Assembly (NCBI GenBank): GCA_001600495.1
Contig: BCKE01000013.1
Span: 393,048-457,047, forward strand
Direction: 5' to 3'
Source: Pilasporangium apinafurcum
Lineage: Eukaryota > Oomycota > Peronosporomycetes > Pythiales > Pythiaceae
DNA: 64,000 bases
A model generated the notes under the pieces. That model was given only the letters and a program-made list of their open reading frames with translations. It was not told the DNA's origin and ran no database searches. Each line of letters starts with the position of its first letter. Position 1 is the stretch's first letter. A program made the position numbers and the translations under genes. Positions 55,208 through 64,000 of the stretch are shown here, piece by piece.

Positions 55208-58200
55208 TCAGAATCGCAATTGCTGTAGCAGGGGTCGGCGTTGCTCCACAAGCGGCTTTTCAACCTGTCGGAGTAATTTGAAAATACCAGTACCCAATGG
55301 GATAGGGATACCCATGATAATGCATTCGCTCACACCGACAATCGCATCGGTACGAGAGTGCACAGCAGCATCAAAGAGATGATCCGTAGTCTTCTCAAAC
55401 GATGCCAACATCAGCACACTCTCCTTCATCTTCGCAATACCAAAGCGGGTAATGCCCAATACTTCTCCCTTGAATGTCATGATATCCGAGAGCAGCATCA
55501 AATGACGACGATCAATGCCAATACCGTACGCACTCATAATGTAACTCACTTCGGAACTAATCAGTTCACGAGCTGCTTCAATACCCAGCGTGCGTTCTAC
55601 TTCGATAATGTGGTTCGACGTCGTGTTAAGTCCATCGACACCCGGAATACCCATTACTTCTCCAAGACCGTACCCCTCGACCAGCAAATGATGCGCCTTA
55701 GATTGATTTTTGGAACTAGTTTCTTCGTAATTGATCACGGCACGGTTCACAGTAGGGATACCTTGGACGATGACGCCAGGAAGCTCTGCTTTCAATGCCT
55801 GCATGGCAAAATATCCGCCACGAGAATCACCCTTGGACGCTTTATAGTTGGGTGGTGCCAAAATCCGCAATTTGTCTGGACAACGTGCGTTCAGAAGGAC
55901 GTGCTGCTCCTTCAAAAGTCGCAAAACGCCACGTGGTCCCACACCAACCGCATTCAAGATGCTGTTACGCACGGAACGAGCAGTAATATTGAGATGCAGT
56001 TGCTCAATCGCCTCCATATCAAGCTTGACTGACAAAAAAGCCTGATCGCGAGCAAACACTTCCTTAATATGGACAGCAATCTCGCCAAGTGTTGTCTTTT
56101 CAATTTGGCCTTTAACAATACGAGCCGAGCGCTCATCTGACTTGCACACCAAGGCAGCAGTAATAATAGGTGTACTGATAGTCTTGGAAGCATTAATAAT
56201 TTCCTTCAATCGCGGAACACCAAGCGTGACGTTCATGCTAGCGACACCAGCAAAGTGAAAGGTCTTTAACGTCATTTGAGTACCCGGTTCGGAAATGGAC
56301 TGAGCCCCGATAGCACCAACAGCCTCACCAGGCTCCATTTTGGCACGGTGGTATTTATACAAAGATATCTCCAAAAGCTTTTGGATCTGTTTCTCTGTAA
56401 TACGACAAACATTGTGAGACAGCAGCCAGGCTGCTTCCTCCTTTTCAGTGCTCCCAGCGACAGCAGCTTGGTCACGCCACGTCTGACTCGCCTTCTGATC
56501 ATTGAATTTTTCCTTTTCCCATGACGGCAAACCCACCTTATCGAGTCCCTTCCGCTTATGTGTCACAGTGTCAAAGTTTATATCTTCATCTTCGTCATTT
56601 TCATCAGATGCAGGCTCCTCAGATTTAATAAGACGCCTGCGGTTTGCTGCATGCCGGCCCTTGGTTACTTTGTCCAATTTCGTTGAAACCTTGACTTTCT
56701 TTTCGATCTTGATGTTTTCGCTATCCTTCTTCTCCAACCTCGAAGCTGCAATAGCAGAAGCGCTGTTTGCTTCTTCTTCATCGAAAGCTTTGTCTAATCG
56801 ACTAGCATAGGTCGTGATTTGTTTGTCCATGGAATCAATACCTGCGCTTGATCGATTGGCTGCGATTTGACTGGCGACAGACCCCAAGAATTCTTCAATC
56901 TCAATCAAAAATTTTCGTCCAGTTGGCAAAATTGCTTGGAAATCTTTTCGCTGCACTGCTTTCTTTCCCAACTGGCGGATTTCCCACGGAAGTAATGCTG
57001 GAGAATCTCGATCGGGAACAGTAAACCGGATATGCTGCAATAATCGCTGGAAATCAACTGGTCTGTCATCCCCTTCCATGTAAGCAGGATTCAATCCGTC
57101 GTCACCGTAAGTGAATTGTACAACCGAACCTTCTGAATTACGAACCGTTTGATCATATTGGCAGGAAAGGTCTTCGAGAGCCTTCATTAGCCGACGAGCC
57201 ATATAACCGGTCTCAGCCGTTTTGACTGCCGTATCCACAAGACCTTCTCTTCCTCCCATTGTATGAAAGAAAAATTCTGTTGCAGTGAGCCCGCTGTAAA
57301 AAGAATTAGCGACGAAACCCTTTGCAGCAGCATGAAGGGCGTGAGGTAGGAAATGTGGCAATGTACGATTGACAAAGCCTTCTGGTACACGTTTACCACC
57401 AACGGATTGCTGACCTACACATGCCATCATCTGAGAAATATTCAAAGCACTGCCCTTAGAGCCACACTCGGCCATTATACGGGGGTTATTGTGGAAAGGT
57501 AACGTGCGCATGCACTCAGCACCAGCAGTTTCTCGCAATTTCCCCAACAAGCCGTTCAATTCACTTTCCAGTGACTGGATAGCGTTGCATCCAGGTTTTA
57601 ATGCCAGTTTACCACGACGATAATCTTCAATAGCACTGTTGGCAGCATCGTAACCACTCTGCAACAGCTCCTGCTTCTTTTGTGCCATTTCGTCTGATGG
57701 AGTGACATCATCAATACCGATGGAGAAGCCTTTGAAATTACCAAGCCAGCGAGCACAGAGCTTGGCGAGTCGATTCATGCACCGAGCAGCCTCCTCTGGT
57801 CCGTGATCCCGAATCAAGACGTAAAACAGCCCTTGCTTACTGCCATCACCCAATGTTTTCTTGGCAAGGTTACCACACATCAATTCGCTGTTGCGGAAGC
57901 ACACGTACCCGTCCTTCCAGCACATAAATTTGTTCTTAGTATAATTTCTTTCCTTCAACTCCAGATTCACCAACACCTTGGTTTGCGAGTTTGGTTTTAC
58001 CAAAAGATTGATCACTTGCTTACCCGTCCACAAACGAATGGGGAGAATAATCGCAGGTGGCGGAAGTTCGATGTGATCCAAGGCGTCGCTCATAATGGCA
58101 ACTACTTGGCAGAATTGTTCCCGATTAAAAAACACATTCTTCTGGGTCAAGAGATAAGCAGCAGTCAGAAAATCCTGCGTTGCAGCCACGAGCGGCTCAC

Positions 58201-60143
58201 CGTTGCGAGGTGTAATCAAATTTTGTTCGACACCCATCAGAGTGATTGCTTCAGTCCGTGCTTCTTCGGTTTGCGGCAAGTGCATGTTCATTTCATCACC
58301 ATCAAAATCGGCATTGTACGGAGAGCAAACACATTCGTTAAATCGGAAAGTGCGCCAAGGCATCACCTTCACACGATGGGCCATAATCGACATTTTATGA
58401 AGCGAAGGCTGGCGATTAAACAATACAATATCCCCATCTTCCATATGACGCTCCACAATGTCTCCTATTTTCAATTCATCAGCGAGACTTGCACGATCAC
58501 CATACATCAAGTTTTTGGTAAACTTTTGACCTTCAATCCGAATCACGTTTGCACCAGGATGTACATTAGGCCCATTTACAACACAGCGTCTCAGCTTCTC
58601 GATGTTATATCTCGTCACTTTCTCCGGATATGTCATGGTCTTCGCGACATGTTCAGGGACACCAACTTGATCGATTCGAAGATTTGGATCAGGTGAAATG
58701 ACCGTACGACCAGAAAAATCAACACGTTTTCCAGACAGGTTGCCACGAAAACGACCTTGTTTACCCTTAAGGCGTTGGCACAGACCACGAATACCACCTT
58801 TATATCCTGGCGGTTTAACTAAGCCAGGTGTATCTCCGTTCATCAGTTGAGCAACTTGAATTTGAAGAAAATCCCAATCTTCCATGACCATCTTCAATGA
58901 CGCTCCTTTCTGTAGTGCAGCACGCAATGCAAAATTCACCTGGACAATTTCCTGCAATTTCACCGTGATGTCATCTTCATTGCTACCGGTCCCACCATCC
59001 ATCGCAACAGAGGGACGAATGCAGACTGGCGGCACTAGTACCGAGTTTAGGATTAATTTTTCTGGTCGACCACCAATTGAATCGACCCATAACAGCTCGC
59101 AATCCTGATCGGGAATCTGACGAAACAATTCCTGCACCATTAACGGACTGAGATCTTCCTGAGCCTTTGGTAAATGAAGACCAATATCTGGATTAATTGC
59201 TTGAGCCTCAGCAAATTGTGCGACAAACACATTACGCAAGTCATGAGCCGACTTGGCACGATATTTTTCGTGTACCAGCTTGAGTGTAGAGCTTGTAACC
59301 TTGCGCACAGTGCCGTTGATGCCATCACAGTACGGGCATTTAACTGTTTTCTTGCACAATGCCGAAATCTTCTTGCGGAGGCTGACAAGTCGCAGCACAT
59401 CAGCGCGTGGATCGCGCATCCGTCTAAGGAAAGCATCGCGTTCGTGAGGTGGTAACAGCACACGACTGCATTCCTTACAAATATTTTGCAGAATCTCTAT
59501 AATTGCCTTGAAATAGCCAATGTGGAACACCGGGAGCTCCAGTTTAATGTAACCAAAGTGGCCCACGCAATCGGCTAACCGTAAATGACAGGTCTAGATC
59601 AACCAGCAATGAGCATATTAAGCTGACTGAGCATATTATTCATAACGTCGAAGCACAAATATCACAGAAATAATATGACTTACATCGCACGTATCCTTCT
59701 TATTTGAGATACCAAGTCGCTTGTCTAATACGCCATCACTGGCTGGTTCACGTGACGGCATCTTGAATAAATCTCTACAAAAGTTGCGTCAACCATTAGG
59801 CAAACAATTCACCATGAATGGCCAAAACCATCCAGAATGGTTTACAATTGCTAAAAACATACTTGGAATGGATACGCAACTCTGACATGCGCATCATGTC
59901 AATCTCCGAGAGCAACCCAAAGTTCAAGTGGCTGATCTTGGCGGGACGGTCATTCTCTAGCACGAACTGCTTCACGAGTGGGTTGCGGCGCTCGCCGCGC
60001 GCAGCCATGGCGCCATTTCCACCGCTGCCACCGCCTCCGTATCGATTTCCTTGCATAGACCTCACTGCCTCGGTCGTTTCCACTCCTTTCCCTCGCCGAA
60101 TGTGCCGCTTTGTGTGTTGGCTACCACTTGGAGGAAGACTCAT
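55208..60143 (-). CDS. POLR3A: RNA polymerase III largest subunit, RPC1
   Basis: Three exons, 60143-59863, 59774-59684 and 59593-55208, join in phase (about 1,585 residues). The clamp start (SHLNFGLLSEIDMMRMSELR, then SDGVLDKRLGIS, then CVGHFGYIKLELPVFHIGYF) and KKTVKCPYCDG follow the RPC1 pattern. The active-site loop NADFDGDEMNMHLPQTEEA is intact with its three Mg-binding aspartates (about 58290-58325). The trigger loop and bridge-helix region (KTAETGYMARRLMKALED) and the C-terminal EPGTQMTLKTFHFAGVASMN are intact too. It is longer than the human subunit because of a Gly-rich N-terminal extension of about 55 residues and a charged insertion of about 130 residues (encoded near 56450-56830). 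Confidence 0.93.
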
Positions 60144-60383
60144 GTGGTTGGTGTGGGGACATCCGAATGTACCAGTAAATTGGTAAACCCAATCACGTAC
60201 ATTATGATAGGTAGAAATTCAATTTTATGTCAACTGATTGGTTAAAAATATACTATTTGAATAGTGGACTGTATTTATGTTCACTTAAATCCGGATGTCG
60301 GAGACGAGACCACCATCATTCTTGCCCAGGATCACCTCGAGTTCAAGCAAAGGGCAACCAAAGGAAGTGAACGCACGAAAGCA
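60144..60383. promoter_or_regulatory. Bidirectional promoter between RPC1 and the ABC-class ATPase
   Basis: 240 bases between divergent ATGs. It contains ATTGGTTAAA at 60237-60246, one base different from the ATTGGATAAA motif of two other divergent promoters in the window, within an AT-rich core. The sequence from 60264 is open in the ATPase frame but lacks an ATG until 60384. Confidence 0.45.
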
Positions 60384-62618
60384 ATGGGACGAGGAGAGTA
60401 TTATCGCAACAAATACGGCGGTGGGGGACGCGGTCGTGGTCGTGGTCGTAGCGATGGCGAAGGTGACGGCGGACATCGCTATGGTGGCGGAGGTCGTGGA
60501 TGGCGCGGAAGTGATTCTTCTGCTTCGACTGGTCTTGTGGCAACTTGGCAGCAACTAGGCAACACGTTGCAAGATATTCACAACCGCAACTATACCGCCT
60601 ATCATGATCTCGAGCGATCGTTTGTATATGCTGAAGATGGCCTCACCTTCACGCTTGGTTTTGATCATATCCAAGGAGACCCGTATGCTAGTCCTTCGCG
60701 TGCACATGTGCAAGTCGATTCAGCGTCGGCTGGTTTCCCCACGGAAATGCATCAGCTCAAGATCCGCAATATTGCACTTTGCGATTACTTGACACGAAAG
60801 TTTGCTGCTAGTGCAACTAGTGTTGGAGCAGATGCCAAGACAGGTACAATTAACTGAACAGCGGTATTGATGAATCGATTGCTGATTAAATCCCATTCAT
60901 TTTATGTACTTAGAAAGCAATTCGTGGCATGGTGCAAAAGGTGGTGACATTTCTATAGACACACCTGGTCAGCATGTGATTGAACGTTCCTCGATCATGA
61001 TCTTGCCAAATGGCGCGGTTGAAGCCCGATTCAATATTAATCTCCCCGCACGAGGGAGAACCATTTGTGGAGATTGGGCTTATACAATCTTAGTCGAGAT
61101 TTTACCGCGCCTGGTCAAGCAATCTCTAGTGCTTAGAAATTTAGATGTCAGACATGTCTGGAGCCACCTTCATTCAGTGGAGGACCAAGAAGCCTTGCGT
61201 GGAATGTTGAAGGAAGCCGGATTAGTAGGGTTTGTTCGTGACGGAGCTATTCTTCCCAGAGAGGTATGATGTTGTTGATTGCTGAAAGCTTGCCCAACGA
61301 TAGGTACTTCATATTTCTATGACATTTTTACATGGATAGAGCGGCGCATCGGATCGACCCCTGGCCAAGGACAAGGCAATTCCGTTCAAGTCGCCATCTT
61401 CGCTAACACGATCATTTTCGCTACCAAACTGTGGTCCGATTTCAGGAATGGGCATTCCTACAGGGGTTACATTATTCGTTGGTGGAGGCTTTCATGGCAA
61501 GACAACTGTACTAAAAGCATTGGAAGTTGGCATCTATAATCATATTCCAACTGATGGACGTGAATTTGTCGTGACGGATCCAAATGCCGTCAAGATCCGA
61601 TCCGAAGATTCGAGAAGCGTCACGTGTTGTGATATTAGCTCTTTTATTGATAATTTGCCATTCAGGCAGGATACATCACAATTTTCGACAGCTGATGCAT
61701 CGGGGAGTACCTCTCAGGCAGCGAACATCATTGAGGCACTAGAAGTTGGTGCTACAACGCTACTAATAGATGAGGATACTTGTGCTACAAATTTTATGAT
61801 TCGAGATTGGAAGATGCAACAACTCGTGGTCAAAGACAAGGAGCCCATTACTCCATTCATTTCCAAGGTGCGATCGCTCTATCACGAGCAAGGTGTGTCT
61901 TCAGTGTTAGTGATCGGGGGTGCTGGTGACTATTTTTCGGTCGCCGACCATGTGATCATGATGGATTCGTATGAACCTCGCGATGTTACCACAGAAGCGA
62001 AAGTAATTGCTAGGCAACATGGTGAGATCCAACAAGATTCTGCCTTTGGTGGATTCAAGCTTCGCATTCCACTTGCTCGAGGCTTTGAGGTGAATGGAAA
62101 GGTTGTTTCACGTGGACGAGAGCGTATTCAATATGGGGATGTAAGTCACGTGGCATCAGAATGATTATTGTACTATACAGTTATTTACCTTGTTCTGTCC
62201 TCACTTGAAGGTGGAATTGGACTTGAGCGCTGTGGAGCAGATTGTCGAGCCAAGCCAAGTACGAGCTATAGCCGATGCAATTATCAAAGTTCGGAGCTAC
62301 ATGGATGGAAGGCGTACCATGAGGGTGTGTGATTCATAATTTCGTATTGATCCCAGCTTCTACTTGTCTTATTGTACTGTTTATTTTTTTGCGTAGGATG
62401 TACTCGATCTTCTGGATCAAGAAATGAATCGAACGAGCTCGCTAGATGTGATCGCCGCCCACAAAAAGTCAGGATTTTACGCAAGACCGAGAAGATTTGA
62501 GGTATTTAGCACCATGATTCATTTCCTGTGGTTCTATTTGTTGAGAATGTGTTCTTGATGAACTGTGCAGCTTGCTGCGGCTATTAATCGCTTGCGAACA
62601 GCCACCATCAAACAGTAG
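60384..62618 (+). CDS. Predicted ATPase of the ABC class (PF09818 type)
   Basis: Six or seven exons, about 600 residues. The N-terminus is an RG/GGY-rich tract (KYGGGGRGRGRGR, RYGGGGRGWRG). Then comes the family's N-terminal domain (HNRNYTAYHDLERSFVY, FTLGFDHIQGDPYASPSRAH, SIDTPGQHVIERSS, then EARFNINLPARGRTICG). The ATPase core follows, with Walker A GGGFHGKTT and the strand/Walker-B-like ATTLLIDEDTCATNFMIRD, and later the VIGGAGDYFSVADHVIMMDS segment. The exons join in phase at ACAG/AAAGC and GAGAG/AGCGG. This is a broadly distributed but little-studied family. The RG tract suggests RNA contact, which is inference. TAG at 62616-62618. Confidence 0.8.
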
Positions 62619-63241
62619 AACGGATTGAGTACGCCCTATTTCATCGTTTTTAAAACCGTACAATCGGCGAATTTGGCAGCAAATGATGGATCTGAATCCT
62701 GACGCGTATTGCATATCTGACGGACCACATCGTCAAGATATCCAGGTATAAAGATGAACCATCCATCGAAATCCTTAAAACATAAAGAAAGTTTTGAAGA
62801 ACAAGGTTTTCGCATTGCTGAAGATGCACAGCTTACATGAGCTATATTGATAGTTTAATGTCTTTTGCAGATTTACTAACCTTGCTGAGATTCAGTACAC
62901 GCTCATAACCTGGTAGATAACGATACTCTAGCAGTGTATGCTACGCTCGTATCTACTGGAAACGCCGTTATGAAACAAGCAGCTCATGAAAGGAAGATGC
63001 CAACCTAGCATCAGGAGAATACAACCCAGGTATATACGTTTGAAACACAAAGTATGTTTTCGAGGAAATAGTCCGACAATAATGTTTCGCTTAAATGGCG
63101 AACGTTCTTTATCATTGAACTGGCACAAGGAGTACGCTACGAAAATCATGACGTAAAGGTAAACAAACAAAAAATATATTACTCCTTGTTGAGACATAAT
63201 AAACACTACGATGGGGATGGAACTTTCTAAAGCGAAAAATT
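62619..63241. other. Convergent intergenic region
   Basis: About 620 bases between the ATPase stop and the GH81 stop. A minus-strand open frame (63446-62928) overlaps the GH81 gene in another frame and encodes hydrophobic, biased sequence without a recognisable fold; I take it as chance. No other feature is seen. Confidence 0.35.
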
Positions 63242-64000
63242 TTATGCTGTAGTTGCTGCTGGTCTGGTGGCCGAAATATACAATGCCCAAGAACGAGACA
63301 ACCCATTGTCCAATGCGACAGTCTGCAAGTTTGTCAACGCAAATGTCGAGTCGATATTGGCATAGTTCGCGTATAAAAGTGATAACCAAGCGTTTGTGAG
63401 GTCGTTCGCAACTACACTTGCATCTTTTGCGAGAATGTCGTCCCATTCCTGCTGGATAAATGTCTGCGTGCGGAAAACTTCAGTGATGGGAGATACTGGA
63501 ATCATTTGAATGCCGTGGATGCAATAATTCTCTGAACTGAACCACGTCGCATGGTCCACTTTGCCGTCAAATGTGATCCCCGTGACGTGGTTCTTGACAA
63601 ACTCGGGTGGATGGATCGTGTTGCTTGACTCGAGAAGGAAGTACGTCTTAATCGCACGTGCATCAATACGAAGCATCAAACTACCAAGATCTTCTANTGC
63701 AGANAATCCCGACACTTTCCCCCACAACATCATGCCATATAAAAAGTTGATATCTTCAGACGTAGATTCCTGATCTTTCCCATCAGCCATCGGTGTCACA
63801 CCATGAGAATATGAGTGACCAAGATACCATGAGAAGTGACGAAANTTTGGGAAGTACTTATCATCGGAGCTGGGATTTGCAACATCACGCAACATCGTCG
63901 TCACAATGGTTTCTAGATCTGCCATACGCGACCATGTCGGATCAAGTTTCTTCAAAATGGCTGATGCGGTGATGAAATAGCCGTAATGGTAGTGGTGGTC
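63242..64000 (-). CDS. GH81 endo-beta-1,3-glucanase, C-terminal part (truncated by window edge)
   Basis: 253 codons are visible, with the 5' part beyond the window end. The sequence starts with DHHYHYGYFITASAILKKLD, then FSWYLGHSYSHGVTPMADGK, DQESTSEDIN, then YCIHGIQMIPVSPITE, ending SRSWALYISATRP and a stop at 63242. These are the conserved blocks of family 81, including the acidic residues of the catalytic region. The enzyme cleaves beta-1,3-glucan, the main oomycete wall polymer, so it may remodel the organism's own wall. Three N bases (63697, 63704, 63845) leave three residues undefined; the frame is not disturbed. Confidence 0.9.
   Translation of the reverse strand, partial: DHHYHYGYFITASAILKKLDPTWSRMADLETIVTTMLRDVANPSSDDKYFPXFRHFSWYLGHSYSHGVTPMADGKDQESTSEDINFLYGMMLWGKVSGXSAXEDLGSLMLRIDARAIKTYFLLESSNTIHPPEFVKNHVTGITFDGKVDHATWFSSENYCIHGIQMIPVSPITEVFRTQTFIQQEWDDILAKDASVVANDLTNAWLSLLYANYANIDSTFALTNLQTVALDNGLSRSWALYISATRPAATTA

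Noticed and set aside
57803-58696. 297-codon plus-strand open frame
   Set aside because: It is antisense to the strongly conserved RPC1 core and encodes His/Ile/Gln-biased sequence without a domain; a shadow frame.
62928-63446. 172-codon hydrophobic minus-strand frame
   Set aside because: Half of it overlaps GH81 in another frame and the rest is AT-rich spacer; no membrane-protein family is recognised.
1-64000. tRNA, rRNA or CRISPR features
   Set aside because: No cloverleaf with TTCGA-type arms, no conserved rRNA blocks and no regularly spaced repeats were noticed on reading; a covariance-model scan would be needed to exclude small RNA genes.

Overview
This window is nuclear DNA from a compact eukaryotic genome, most likely an oomycete. 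The content resembles an Albugo-like biotroph more than a repeat-rich Phytophthora, but that placement is inference. Supporting signs are short introns of about 45-110 bases with GT-AG borders, genes often separated by only 20-300 bases, a five-repeat WRKY19-like zinc-finger protein of a type common in oomycetes, a GH81 endo-beta-1,3-glucanase, a voltage-sensor/cyclase fusion of protist type, and two cilium-associated genes (EFCAB10-like and MEIG1-like) that fit a zoospore-forming organism. I recognise no rRNA, tRNA or CRISPR.

Layout: 0.3-3.5 kb holds EFCAB10-like, a coiled-coil/LRR gene and a four-helix membrane protein. 3.7-4.3 kb holds a decayed IS607-type transposon that joins a TnpA serine-recombinase remnant to a TnpB/Fanzor zinc ribbon. 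5.4-11.1 kb holds a folate-biopterin-type transporter, a SNAPC4-like Myb protein, MEIG1-like and a tail-anchored TPR protein. 11.1-12.7 kb is decayed. 12.7-21.2 kb holds heme oxygenase, ARS2/SERRATE, a SAC3-family protein and the zinc-finger factor. 22.3-22.8 kb is a TBC-domain pseudogene. 23.0-36.7 kb holds a HAD-like protein, PPIL4 cyclophilin, CDC73, a voltage-sensor/pseudo-cyclase, an ICE2-like subunit and syntaxin 18. 36.8-42.4 kb is a large WW-ankyrin protein. 42.4-47.4 kb is a gene-poor island with a second Fanzor/TnpB relic of the same family and several decayed reading frames. 47.4-54.9 kb holds a small unknown gene, a SNAP-25-like protein with an inserted C2H2 finger and a C-terminal beta-trefoil-like region, and a large coiled-coil protein. 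55.2-62.6 kb holds RNA polymerase III subunit RPC1, divergent from an ABC-class ATPase. The window ends inside the GH81 glucanase.

Many genes serve RNA synthesis and handling (SNAPC4-like, ARS2, SAC3, PPIL4, CDC73, ICE2-like, RPC1). They are not an operon, and in a compact genome this may be chance. Three divergent gene pairs share short intergenic promoters, two of which carry the same ATTGGATAAA motif. Exon joins were read by eye from splice signals, phase and protein similarity; no search was run.
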